Shown: piece after piece, positions 1-12,000 of the stretch
Layout: each line of letters starts with the position of its first letter
Position numbering within the stretch: the first letter of the stretch is position 1
Assembly: GCA_010093685.1 (NCBI GenBank)
Contig: MU006219.1
Coordinates: 1,135,531-1,199,530 of the forward strand
DNA from: Ophiobolus disseminans
Lineage: Eukaryota > Ascomycota > Dothideomycetes > Pleosporales > Phaeosphaeriaceae
Length of the DNA stretch: 64,000 bases
Direction: 5' to 3'
The notes under the pieces: generated by a model
What the model was told of the DNA's origin: nothing
What the model saw: the letters and a program-made list of their open reading frames with translations, nothing else
The model's database searches: none
Position numbers and translations under genes: made by a program

Positions 1-502
1 AACCTTGCAGAACAAGTCATAATAAGACCAACATGAAAGACAAGGTGTCGTGCGCTGGAACAAATCACCAACGCGCGGAAGAGGCACGAGTTTCCGGTCA
101 ACTCGCGCTAGACCGGGCGTTATCGATAGTGCCTGGCTGACGTCTGACGTCGCATGCAAGCTCCCCCACCCTTCACCAGGCCTCCACTTTCCCCAGCTTC
201 TATGTGTTTGCCTAGCACAGAAAGCGCATACATGTCACCGAGTACTCGTGTCCCTCACCGCTTCACTGCACTTGATATAAGAATGCTTCACAGTCTTGGT
301 CCTCATCGCTACAAAACACGGTACACTTTCGACTCATACCAGTGCACTCACCAGCCATAGACTCACCCATCAAAGCCCTCAACCTTCTTTCCTATCACAG
401 AGAATTATCAACGACTTAGCGATAGCCGTAAGCAATATCATTGCGCCTTCTGAAGTAAGGAGTAAAGAACGCGATCGGCGCCTCCCAAATATATTCTGCA
501 GA
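1..502. other. 5' flank of the sirtuin gene
   Basis: No supported gene. The frame of the downstream sirtuin is open back to about 296 but has no upstream ATG, so this stretch is read as promoter and 5' leader. Confidence 0.5.
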
Positions 503-1513
503 ATGGCCTCCTCATCCGCCCCTCCCAGTGTAGTACCGCAGAAAGACTTGGAAAGCTTCCAAGAGCATTTGACCAAGTCGACAAGGATATTGGCACTACT
601 CGGTGCTGGACTAAGTGCCAGCTCTGGACTTCCGACGTTCAGGGGTGCTGGCGGACTGTGGAGAACACATGATGCCGTGCAATTGGCGACCCCAGGAGCA
701 TTCCAAGCAGACCCTGGACTGGTATGGCAGTTCTACAGCTTCCGACGGCACATGGCCTTGAAGGCGAAGCCAAACCCCGCACACTACGCATTAGCAGAGC
801 TGGCGAGGAAACGAGAGGGTTTCTTGACTCTAAGTCAGAATGTGGACGGTACGTTCCGACCAACCCAATCCATTGACAAGTAATACTGATCATTACCGGG
901 TCTCTCGCCTCGCGCCCACCACCCCACATCCCAGCTCAAGCTCCTCCATGGCTCCCTCTTCGACGTAAAGTGCTCAGAGTTCTTCTGCAGCCACATGGAG
1001 CGCAACAACTACACTGACCCCATCGTGCCCGCCCTCGCCATCCCGACCGACGAATCAGACCCCACGACGACAGACGCCATACAAGCGCGCGAGCTAGACA
1101 TCTCAGACGAGAACGTCGACCTCCCCGAACTCACACATTCACACCTCCCCAAATGCCCAACTTGCAAAAGGGGCTTATTGCGGCCCGGCGTCGTCTGGTT
1201 CGGCGAAGCGCTCCCGCGCGACGTCTTGAGCGACGTCGATGCCTTTATGAGTCGACCCGAGAAAATCGATCTCATCATGGTAATCGGCACGAGCGCGAGA
1301 GTTTATCCCGCTGCTGGATATGTCGACTCTGCGCGCATGAAGGGCGCGAGAGTAGCCATTATCAACATGGATAAGAACGATGTTCCAGCGGTAGGGCTCT
1401 GCGATGGGGATTGGTTCTTCCAGGGGGATGCGGCGCAGATTGTGCCGGAGTTGTTGAGGAATGTTATTGGGGAGGTTAAGATGGATGAGGTGGGTGATGC
1501 TGCGGCGGAGTAG
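503..1513 (+). CDS. Sir2-family NAD-dependent protein deacylase, SIRT5-like (class III)
   Basis: Predicted NAD-dependent lysine deacylase, 319 aa, exons 503-848 and 900-1513. Seen: NAD-binding GAGLSASSGLPTFRG near residues 34-48, QNVDG at 112-116, catalytic His in LLHGS at about 132, zinc-binding CSEFFC and CPTC pairs, and RPGVVWFGE. Residues Tyr78 and Arg81 (FYSFRR) match the Y-x-x-R pair that in SIRT5 binds acidic acyl groups, so desuccinylase or demalonylase activity is the family-based guess. The start is the first ATG in the open frame. Oddity: the only frame-preserving and homology-preserving splice uses donor GT at 849 and resumes at 900 after CGG, not AG. The next AG (924-925) shifts the frame to an early stop. 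The gene may use a rare 3' splice site, carry a splice mutation, or contain a base error. Confidence 0.85.
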
Positions 1514-2014
1514 TATTTGAGATAACAAAAAGTCGTGGTTTACGGTGTTGTTGCTTTGCATGTCCGACGGAGTTATTGTGTAGCTCATTTCCTGGCAGTG
1601 GCGCTTCATAACAAGAAGTCTTGAGAACACGATCCTGATTCACACAAACGAGCTATCTACAGCAATTCCGAGAGGAAACATGACAGAGCGACCATTCCTC
1701 CTCTCGTTCGCAGCGTCGTACCATTCAATCCCGTTCACATCAGCGAATAACAGTTCCCAAAATAATTTTGCACCTTTAATAGTCACGCAATGTCTCCTGC
1801 TCAATTTATCACATCTTCTTCACCACCCAAGCCAACCTCTCCCTCTCCATCCCCACCCGCTGGTTCCAGCGTAGGGCGCGGTGAGTATGTATCGTCGTAA
1901 TCGAACATTCGGACCTCGTAAGGCTTCCTAGACACATTCCACGATAGTTTACAAACACACAGCGGGATGCTGGAACATCAATTAGCAGGAACACAACCAC
2001 CGATTCGTGAGCCC
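1514..2014. other. Intergenic, no gene seen
   Basis: 3' flank of the sirtuin and of the relic on the opposite strand. Only short reading frames without recognisable domains. Confidence 0.5.
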
Positions 2015-2565
2015 TTACTCATACACATGCTGATACCGCATGAGCTCCGCCGTTTCCTTCGTCCACTCGAAGCTATGCGTGCGATACCCGAGGCCCGCTC
2101 GCGATAATCAGTCCAGAATATGGGCGCCCACTTGCTCTTCGTCGCGGTTTTGACTGCGCCGCTGAAAGACACGTGCTCTATGTGTTTTACATGCGGGAAT
2201 GCGAAGAGGATGAGCCAGTCGAAGGCAATCTTGTGGCATGAGTATTTAGGCATGTTTTTCCACTGGTCGTTGGAGCGATGGTCATACGGCTGTGTTGTGC
2301 GCTTCCAAGTAGTCTAGGGGATAGCATCGTAGTAGGGATGCGCGTAGGGGGTGTTGATGAAGAGGTCCAGAGACTTGAGTGTGGAGATGGTGCGGAGAAG
2401 GGTTGCTGGGGGAGGAGTGGGCAAGGCGTGTAGGGTGGGGTCGATGAGGATGCCGAAGAAGGAGTAGTACTGCGTCAGAGTGAAGTCGAGACGGATCTTT
2501 GCAAGCCAGTTCGGGGCGCTGGGTGTGATGGGAGCGTTGGGCCCAGCACTCCAACTTATCGGCTG
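2015..2565 (-). pseudogene. Broken fungal hypothetical gene
   Basis: Reading the minus strand, a protein-like segment (NWLAKIRLDFTLTQYY, then LRTISTLKSLDLFIN, HPYYDAIP) runs from about 2550 to a TAG at 2314-2316. It continues in the same frame (MPKYSCHKIAFDWLILFAF, VKHIEHVSF, WTDYRER). Near 2088-2100 the frame shifts by one base and a sensible C-terminus (THSFEWTKETAELMRYQHVY) ends in TAA at 2015-2017. The composition and hydrophobic pattern look like a once-functional coding region, similar in style to fungal proteins of unknown function. An unrecognised small intron could explain one break, but not comfortably both. The 5' end was not found. Function unknown. Confidence 0.5.
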
Positions 2566-3609
2566 GTGGAGGGTAGAGGAACGTGACGAATCGGCGCGCC
2601 CATGGCTGATGCTTCATGCGTGCCTGTAGTTGGGGCATTGTGATGTTACTAGCCTACAGGCGTTGACTATGGAGGTTAAGTCGCTACTGTTCGAGGGGTG
2701 TGCGGTAGAGCATAGTTTAGCAGAGGTCAGAGTGCCATATATGGGAGAAGGGGCGCCCTCGGGTTTCAAGTGAATGATAGAAGACCATTATGAGAGGCCA
2801 ATTTCTACTATATAGCTTCCCCCGAGGTCTGAATCAGGTCTTTACAACCCCGTGATAGTCCTCTCTGCGCCTAGTAGCCCCAACTCGCGGTGCTGGAATT
2901 ACTTAGAGGAGGAGCTGGCCCAGCGATAGTAATCAAGCAAAACCATACTCGGCAGTGCATCGAGCAACTCAATTGAGCTAGTTTGATAATTAGCAAAGAT
3001 AGAGGCTAGGTACACCTCCAGCAAACGTACCTTGTCAAACTGCTTCACAAGTTCTTGCTAGACTGCTGAAAACCGATCCCACTAACGTCCCACGGTTTGA
3101 AGGCTTAATGCGTGTTGTAGTGCTACGGTACAGCAAAATTTGTTGGTGAAAAGGTGGCGAAAAGGCAGGTGCAGTTGCCGATCCTCAGAATGAGGAAGCG
3201 ACGATGGACTCCTCGAGCACCAGCCTAAACATGTCAACACATAATGCAAAAGATGTCTGACCTGGTCATCGTCAACCCCATAAAAGTCATGTACTTCTAA
3301 GTAGTGCATTGAAGCTACGGATGAGCGGAAACCGATATTGTTGCCACATCACTCCAGTACATTCCTCTTCCCCAACATTGCGTTCAACTTGACTATACCT
3401 CATGTCTTCATTTTCCGCTAAATGAACGCCAGATGTCCCATCCGTGGTGAACATCAAATCCCGTTATATCGTCTCAAAGTGAGAGGCCGCCTAGAAGCAC
3501 GCCGAGCGAGTGACTGATTTTTTTCAAAAGAGCCAGCATCCAACCAAAAAGACGTGAAAAAACACCATAGCTCCAGTTCCACGCTATCCCATGCAAATGG
3601 AGGGCTCGA
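2566..3609. other. Intergenic, no gene seen
   Basis: About 1 kb without supported coding sequence. It includes the 3' flank of the minus-strand AP-1 gene. Confidence 0.5.
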
Positions 3610-5565
3610 CTACAAGGGTATCGCATCTTTGGGCAGGCGCTTCAAAGCGGCCTCGACGTCCTTGTGATCGACGACAACACCGCTCTCTGAACAACGTGCT
3701 TTGGCACGTAGCTCGGAGCAGAGGTTATCGATGTCGATGGTACCGTCCTTGAAGTCAGGGCGACTTGAGAGCTTGTCCCTACCAGGTATTAGCGTGCAAG
3801 TAGAAACGTAATGAAAGGTGTATACTGACCATATCTTGTGGCAGTTGAGCATCGAATTGATGTCATCGCCCGGAACGACTTCATCCTCGCCCTCTTGGAG
3901 GCGCTCAATCTCTTCGAGCGGATTCGGTTTCTGTATCGCGGGCGTATCACCGAAGTGGAATGGACTGCCATAGCCTGCGTTGAGGAAAGCATCGTTGAAG
4001 AAGCCACCGGTGAAGTCACCGTCGCCAACAATGGCGGCCTGAGTATCGCGATACTCGCCGAAGAGGGTAGGATCGAATTGACCGCCGTTTTCGTTCGCGA
4101 AGTAGTCGATACCGTTGAGTATGGGTGTGGGAGACTTTACGACGTTTGTGACTACAGGAGATGGTTTGTCGTCAGACTTGGACATCGCACGAGGCACAGG
4201 GTTGCGAGGGTTTCCGCAGGCCATGTTGAGTTTTTCGCAGAAGAGGACCTCACCTTCCGAATTGCCATGACACACATATCCATCCGCGATTGTGTCCCTC
4301 AGTTGACCAGGCGACATATGACTCGGCTCAGGCGATGTGCCGCACGAGGAGTCCTGGTTGCCACTCGGTGAAGTGGATGAGGAGGGAGAACCTGAGTGCG
4401 TGGACGATCCGCTATTGAACTGGAAGACACGTGATTGTGACGTCGCAGAACTGTCAGTGCTACCACGACTGCCTTTGTTAGGCGCTGTGTTGAAGCCAGA
4501 AAATCCGCTGAGGATGTTGTTGCGTTGAGCGCCATTTGTCACAGGACTGGCGCCCATTGAATCCGGCGAATTCGCGAATGAGCCATTGAGTCTGGCGGCC
4601 GGGCTGATGGCCGGGCCATTGCTATTCTGGCGACCCGAGGCAGCAGATGACATGGAAGCATTCTTGGCCTTCGAAAGGGGACCGTTGTCAAGAAGCTGGG
4701 TGCCAGGAAGACCGCCAAAACGTGGGAACTCGAACGAGAAATTATTGTTGTTATTGCCAGTGTTCAGCATGGAGCTAAAACCTGAAGCAAGTGGAGGGGT
4801 GCGGTTCAAGCCGGTGCTGTTGAGGGACAGGCGCTTTCGGTATTCGCGAAGTTCCATCTGCAGCCTCTGGACTTGGCCACGAAGAAGGCCGTTCTCGTGG
4901 TTTGCAGCATCCGATGCCTTTTCGAGCTCCTGGACTTTGGTCTCCAGGTCCTTGAGATGTTTTTCCTTCCTCTCCCGGAAGGCTCGCTGGGCGGCTCTGT
5001 TCTGTGCTTTGCGCTTCTAGATACTGTGTCAGTACTGCTGAGATATACGCTCTGCAGGTACACCTACTGTGGTGGGCTCAGATGTCAGTGGTTTGCGCCC
5101 TGGCTTCTTTGCCTGCTTGTCTTCACCTTCTCTACGCTTACCGCCACCTTCGTCCTCGTCGTCATCGTCGTCGGGGCTCTTGCGCTTATCGTTCGAGTCC
5201 TCTCCGTTCTTACCAGAGGGAGAATCTCCCGGAAGCGCGCCGATCATCAAGTCATCATCCGCGTTATCAAAGTCGAAACTATTGTCGCCGTCGAGGTAGT
5301 CGATGAAGGGGCTTTCGTCGATACCGGCAGTACCGAACCCGGTCGCGGGCGTGCTCTGTTGCGGAGATGTGAAGAAGGTGGGGTCGACACCGTCGGCCGA
5401 GTACTGGAACTGCGCATTTGTGCCAGAGCTTCGGTTGTTCACGCCCGCGTTAAACATGTTGTTGGGGTTCTGGTTGTTGGAGGCGAGTGCGGCAAGCAAG
5501 AGATCTTGCTGGGTGGAGTCGAGGTAGAAGGGCGCGCCGTTCTGGAAGTCGGTTTTTCCAGCCAT
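3610..5565 (-). CDS. Yap1/AP-1-like bZIP oxidative-stress transcription factor
   Basis: 617 aa from exons 5565-5068, 5016-3830 and 3778-3610 (two 51-nt introns). Acidic N-terminus, then a basic region from residue 167 with the Pap1-type signature QNRAAQRAFRERKE, followed by a leucine zipper to about 230. The Asn/Ser-rich middle holds an n-CRD with CGTSPEPS (Cys about 391) and nearby Cys at about 415, 426 and 433. The C-terminus holds a c-CRD with NCHKIW and NLCSELRAKARCSE (Cys about 582 and 591). In the Yap1/Pap1/ChAP1 family these cysteines form disulfides that mask the export signal, so the factor accumulates in the nucleus under oxidative stress and activates thioredoxin, glutathione and efflux genes. 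All key elements are present, so the same behaviour is inferred. The ATG is the first in frame before the conserved MAGKTDFQNG start. Confidence 0.93.
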
Positions 5566-7065
5566 TGCTAAAGCTGGTGCGGAGTCCTAAACGTGATCTT
5601 CAAGGAGAGCACAGCGAGGGGTCTTGCTGAGAAGTCGGAATGAGACAATACTATCGATAACAGCACGAAGCTACGTCACGGGGCTGGTGTTGGTGGTGTC
5701 AGTCCGACACTATTGATTGGTGTTTTCGCCACCGGTCGGCAGAAGAGCTCGCACCTTGCAACTATTTGAGGATATGCGGTTGAGGCAGCAAGCGCGGAGC
5801 CGGGTCACCACAGCGAACTGCAGTGCGGGTGGACGCGGGTTTGTTGTCGAATGAGACGACAGCTCTGGGTGTGCTTGTCTGGAGTCGAGAGCGTGGTGCG
5901 CACAGGGCGCAATCGATGGCTTCCACGAGAGAAGCACGGTTGAACAAGTTGCGAGTGGCAGGCGGACGGTGATGACGGAGTGCAGGTAGAGAAGAAAGGT
6001 GTGATTTAGAACGTTGAAGCCTCGTCGCCTAAGCGTGGGAGTCTGGTCCGGCCGTGGTCCAGTGACCCTGGCAATTGTGGAACAGGCGACTCGAGCAAAA
6101 GCGGCGAACAAACGGGTGCTCTCTGCTGAGGGCGTCACTGATAGGCTGTGGCTGGAGTGCTATTAGGGCGGGCGTCGAGGATAAGGGCGCACTCGCTGCT
6201 TATCAATCCACCCATGGAGGGGTAAGCATCGAGAAGCGTCCACCATGGCGAGCGCACTAGGCGAAGATCTGCGCTCCGTTCCTGACGCGGTGGAGATGCC
6301 ATCATGTCCGAGCTGGCCATGTCTAATTTCTGTAGTTGTACGTCTTCTCTTTTTGCTGGTAGAAGTGAGGTGTCTCAGCACGTGGGTTTGACAGCTTTGA
6401 CGCGACGCTTAGAAGCTGTTCCGTGGTACTGAATCTGCCATACACCGCTCACTCGGCAACACCAGTGACTCACGCCGCTGGACTACGCGCATGGATTTAG
6501 TCTTGAGTTCTAGAATGCGATGATCAGCAATATTACTCCTCACTGCTGTTGATGTTGGCGGACCATTTCTGGTGGGTGTGGAATGACGATGTGTGATATG
6601 CCCTCCTATAAGCTTCACCCACAGATGCCAGAAGATGGTACTTGAGCTGTAAACTACAAAGGAAGCCATAGCGCAGGACTGATCAGGGAAAGTCCACGGG
6701 TTTCCAAGGTTGAGGTCGACATCCATGGATTGGTCTCGGCACATGACCAGTCAAATGCTCAATAAGACGGGCAAAATCATTAAAGACAATCTCTAGATGA
6801 AATTTCTAGATGAACCAAACACCCCGCGACACCCTGTCGCAGAACCCACAAAGCCGCTCGGAGCGTCATCGCAAATCGGAGGTGAATCTCACTTTCACTG
6901 TAGGGCTGAACTACTGCGACCTCCAAGGGTCCAGTCGTGGGGCTTGCCAAGCCTTGCGGCCTCGCGGCGACCGATGGAGCCGCCTCGCGCCTCTCTCACC
7001 CACCGCGACTTTACAATTCTCACCTCACCACAACAACCCACCTCCAAGCGACATTCGTCCCCAGA
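5566..7065. other. Divergent spacer between AP-1 (-) and Spf30 (+)
   Basis: A 1.5-kb region between two genes reading outward, so it probably holds both promoters and a long AP-1 leader. Open frames here (for example minus 5710-6138 and 6409-6744) show no domain and no convincing start. I call no gene. Confidence 0.5.
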
Positions 7066-8161
7066 ATGGCGGACATCAAGGCACTGAAAGATGCCGTTTG
7101 GCTGAAGAAGGAAGAAATTAAGAAGGAGGAGGAGCCTCTCGCATCATGGACCGAGCAGGTACGCGCAAAACCGCCATACTCCAACCCAACTCACTAATAA
7201 CGTGGCTAGCTCCAAATGGTCCGGGGAATCATGGAAACTGATGGCCGCAGCCAAGAGTACGAAGATATGGAGCAAGAGATCATAAGGTCCATGGCACTGC
7301 ACGAAACCTCGCTCGCTCGTCTCCGCCCGCAGCTCCAAAAGCTCGAGGCTCAGCTTCCTCAGACAGCCCAGCCCGCTGCGCCCAAGTTCGACCCCGAGAA
7401 GCACCCTCTTCTGCGCAAGGTTGCCGAGAAGCAGGAGCCGGAGAAGCCCGTCACCTTTGCCCCGGGCGACCCGGTCGAGGCACAGTGGACAGACCGATCC
7501 TGGTACAAGGCCAAAGTGATGAGCGTCCTTGGATCCGCGTCCGCGCCCAGGTACATCGTGCGCTTCGTCGAGTACGACGAAAAGATCACCGTCGACTCCA
7601 ACGCCGTGCGCCCACCCCCCAGCAAGAAGAAGTACAACATGGAGCCGGCAGCAGCTCCCTCGCCCGCTCTGCCTGTCACGTCGACCCCGCATGTCATCTC
7701 TGGCCCTGCATCCATCAACCCCGGCGCCCAGGCCGCCAAGAAGAATGCTGTCGAGGACGACGAGTTGAAGCCAAAGAGCAGGATCCCCAACAACGGTCAG
7801 CTCAAGAAGCGAAAGAGTACCTGGCAGGACTTTCAAGCGAAGACCAGCAAGAAGATCCCCAAGAAGGAGTCCATGTTCCGCACGAGCACTGAGGCCGGTA
7901 GCCGCGGTACGTGTACTTTGCGCTTGAAGCACCGATATATCTACTAACTATGCTGCAGTCGGCTTCACAGGCTCTGGCAAGGGCATGACTGAGACCCATA
8001 AGCGTACGCGCTACGACCACAAGGCCGATGCAGAGAATGACGAGGAGTACAAGAAGGAGGCAGCTCCCCAAGCTCGCAAATGCTACGATATCAAGTCTGA
8101 GCCAGACAGGGGCAACGAGCGCAAGAGAGGCGCGCCTCCCCAAGCTCGCTTGCGCTACTAG
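7066..8161 (+). CDS. Tudor-domain splicing factor, Spf30/SMNDC1 homologue
   Basis: 330 aa from exons 7066-7158, 7210-7906 and 7959-8161. The N-terminal half is charged and helical (KEEIKKEEEPLASW). A single Tudor-like domain sits around residues 125-175 (GDPVEAQWTDRSWYKAKV, RYIVRFVEYDEKITV). The lysine-rich C-terminal region carries the family signature KKRKSTWQDFQ, KKESMFRTS and VGFTGSGKGMT. In human SMNDC1 and fission yeast Spf30 the Tudor domain binds symmetrically dimethylated arginine on Sm proteins and the factor helps spliceosome (tri-snRNP) assembly, so the same nuclear role is inferred. SGF29-type Tudor was considered, but it has two Tudor repeats and lacks this C-terminal signature. 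The last exon contains a short duplicated stretch coding PQAR. Confidence 0.85.
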
Positions 8162-9095
8162 TGCTTTGCGCCATTCTGAAGGTATGAAGAACAGGTCCGA
8201 CCAGAGCAAGCTATACAAGTGACCTTGCTTACGTCGCCTGCGGGCCGTTGCCAGACCTAAGCAGTCACACCGTGTTGCAATTGCATCGCAAATCACATTT
8301 GGGTTATCGCATAGCGAACCGCTATGAGTCATCGAGCCGTACTGATTTCATGCAGGCCTGCCCTAAATCGTTTACTTTCGCAACTCAGCGAATGAATTGG
8401 TGGTCTAACCATCTTGCATCACTCACGGCGTCACGGCACCTGCATAATTCGGTATGACACGCGGCCCACTTACTTCCTTCTATTGAGCTTCAAGCTAAGC
8501 ACGACCCGCTCCACAGGCGTTTGATACCCCGGCACACCATATACTCCTCGCCATCTGGACGCGGAGAGGGAGAACTGGACATTTCTAGGTAAGCAATACA
8601 TAGTATAGGTAGATTGGCCGCCAACCGTCTACCTACATCTACCTCCCCTTACCCACGTCCCTTCTTGTGGCATAGCGAATGGCCAGCAATGGCATGGAGG
8701 TTGTGCATACTTTGGAGGCTGGAGACATGGAATACAAAACTTCAATAGTTATGATGACGCTTTATCGTGATGCTCTGAATGCGCTTGAAACAGATGACTG
8801 TGAAGGCATTTGGAAACAGAATCATGTCTGTCCGAGCATCAATGGCTCTCTCAAATCTTTCAAGTCGTGTAGTACGACTGGTACCCCAGACCCTGCAGGT
8901 GGTCGATGCTGCTTCCTACGGCGGCTTTGTTCTCCGCCCCACTCCGCTGCCCGCTAACGTGCATCATGCCGCATCCAAGCTTCGACCTCACCACAGCCCA
9001 TGCCTGCCAACGCGCTCCCTGCAGGCAAACAAGGAGGGGTGAAGCATGCCGGGGGTGTCGCTGAGTGCAAGTAAACCAGACAACGCGTAGTAGCC
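8162..9095. other. Intergenic region upstream of PAN2
   Basis: No supported gene. Contains a small perfect inverted repeat at 8606-8635 built on TAGGTAGA / TCTACCTA. Confidence 0.5.
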
Positions 9096-12000
9096 ATGGA
9101 GGCGGATTGGGACGAGGTAGGCCTCCACCACAGTCTGGTGCATGCACGACGCGCATCACGTACGGGACAAGATAGCAGTAGCTGATTGCGCGTAGCTGGC
9201 AATTGCTCAGCTACCTCCTCCCGGACCCCATCATCCGGCTTCGCCCGTGTCGACGTTCGCATTCGACACGACGCAAGAACTGCTGTGGACGGGCAACAAT
9301 CAAGTGAGTACGTTCGCCCATACCATCAAGACATGCCTTGTGCTGACGCCCTGGCAGGGCCGGATCACCTCCTTCTACGGTCCCCAACTCGAGCGCTACA
9401 CCTCCTACCGCGGCCATACGACTCCCGAGGGCCCCGTGAAACAATTCCTATTCACCGACAAGGGTGTCCTCTCTGTTGCGAGGCAGAGCGTGCACTATGC
9501 CCACCGCCGCGGCCTGACACAATGGCACTTGACGTATGTCGGACATGAACGTGAGGCTACAGACGAAGATGATTATGCTGATAGACAGCCTACAGAAGCC
9601 CTGATTTCAAGGACCTGAAGTGCATGAACTTCACCTCCAAAGGAACTCGCGAGATTCTGATAGCAGGATGTCAGGAGCAAATGTTCAAAGTGGACGTGGA
9701 AAAGGGCACCATAACAGACACCGTGAGTCCCGAGGACATGGCATGTCGCGAGTGACTGACGTACTCTAGCTCCCCGTCGACGCTCAATACACCACCATGA
9801 AGCGTGCCGGTCAATACCTATGCGCGGCGACCAAGAACGGTGGCATACACATCATTGATTCTGGCTCGCTCTCCGTTGTCAAAATCTTCGAAGGTCACAC
9901 GGGTAGCATCAGTGACATGGACGCAAAGGGCGATTTTCTCGCGACCTGTGGCTGGTCTCCAAGACAACAATACGCATATATGCTGGACCCGTTTACAAAC
10001 GTCTTCTCCTTGAAGACACTGAAGCAACTCCCACCCATCCCGTTTCACACTGGCGCCGCGTTCGTACGGATGCACCCCCGCATGTCCACTACAGCCATCA
10101 TTGCTTCACAAAACGGCCAGATGCAGGTGATTGACCTCATGAACCCAGATTCGGCAAACCTGCGACAGATAAACTTGTACGATTCATACCTCGCTGGCTT
10201 CGAGATGGCTCCTTCAGGAGAAGCGTTTGCGTTGGCCGACTCGAATTCGCATATCCACCTTTGGGGCTCTCCCACCAAGGTACATTTTCCCGAGTACAGC
10301 AACCCTACAGAATTTGCGGATCATTCGATGCAGCCGCCATCGATGGATTGGAGTCTCGACACGTAAGTCGCAGTACCTCCAAACTCTATGTCGTACTCAC
10401 ATTCTACAGGCCGTTGAACACAATTGGCATGCCTTACTACAAAGAAACCCTCCTTTCAAGTTGGCCAAGTCACATGCTCTTCGAAGTCGGAGCACCGCCA
10501 TCAAAAATTGATAGTGCAATATTGAACAACATGACACGGACTGACATGGGCTTTTTTGCGAAGAATCCCAGGACAAAGAGAAGAAATCAAATTGAAGTCA
10601 CGAGACAATCGGACAGGTCGAGTGATTCTTTAACGCCACCCAAATTCCTGAGTGAGAAATCCCGAGTATCACAGTCACCAAGCGAAGCGGACACCAGGGC
10701 GGTAGAGACCATGGAGACGCTGACAGATCTGCATCTCGATGATGTCACCCGGAAAGACGTTCCTGCAATGTACGGCAATGTAGAGATAAAGTATAGCAAG
10801 TTTGGCGTAGACGACTTCGACTTTGCCTACTACAACCAGACACCATACTCAGGACTGGAAACACACATCACCAATTCCTACGCAAATCCGCTTCTGCAAC
10901 TCTTTCGATTTACTCCTTTGATACGGAACCTCGCACTTCAGCACACGGCATCACCATGTCTGTTTGAATCCTGTCTTCTGTGCGAGCTTGGCTTCCTCAT
11001 CGACATGCTTGAAAAGGCAGCTGGTCTCAACTGTCAGGCGTCTAACTTCCTGAAGACCTTCAGTGGGCTTTCAAATGCAGTGTCGCTCAATCTACTAGAG
11101 GAGTTTGCGCCAAATGTGGCTCTTACGAGTATGATACAGAACCTCAACCGCTTCCTTCTCGACAAGATCTCAGAGGAATTCCGACAAATGCTACCAGGTC
11201 ACAGTGCGCCATCACTTATGGACCAAGTACTGGAGACACAAGCACGAGCTAGCATGCGATGTGCGCAATGCGCGAACGAGACTATCAGAGGAGGTAAGAA
11301 CTTCGTCAACGAGCTCGTGTACCCGGCAAAACATGTCATGAAGAATACAAGAATACCTCGACCTACTTTCTCTCAGATTCTGAAAGCTAGCGTGGAGCGA
11401 CAGGACCAAACACGAGGGTGGTGCACAAAGTGCAATCGATACCAGCAGATGGTGCAGCGGAAAACTATACAATCAGTGCCTGGTGTATTGATGCTCAATG
11501 CAGCAATACAAAGCCATGAAGCGAAGCTTTTGTGGGCCATTCCAAATTGGTTGCCACAAGAGATCGGGATCATCGTGGATCAAGGTCAGTTTTACTGCTT
11601 CGAAGGTCAGGACCTGAAGTTGCATCTGCAACGTGGCGTCTTCGACATTATGGTATATGAGCTGGTTGGTGTTGTTGCCGATATCAACAGTGGAGAACAT
11701 CAAAAGCCGCATCTTGTTGCTACTATCAACACAGGGCCATCGTCTCGCGATCCGGACGCAGATGACAAGTGGCACCTCTTCAACGACTTCCTAGTCAGGC
11801 CAATCCCCAAGGAAGAGGCTTTGCGCTTTGAGCTGAGCTGGAAGTTGCCATCCGTCTTAACGTATCAGCTCAAGGCTGCCCGAAACAAGATTGATGACTC
11901 ATGGAAAGATAGCCTGGATACTTCGATTTTATACCGATGGTGGTCTTCTAATCCAACACCTCCGGACGACAAGTTCAGATTACTGCAATCTTCGACAGAA

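Noticed and set aside
4873..5571. Long plus-strand open frame (232 codons) over the AP-1 gene
   Set aside because: It mirrors the biased codon use of the minus-strand AP-1 exons and has no domain of its own.
7144..7932. Minus-strand open frame of 262 codons opposite Spf30
   Set aside because: Antisense shadow of the Spf30 exons. Leu/Gly-rich composition and no domain.
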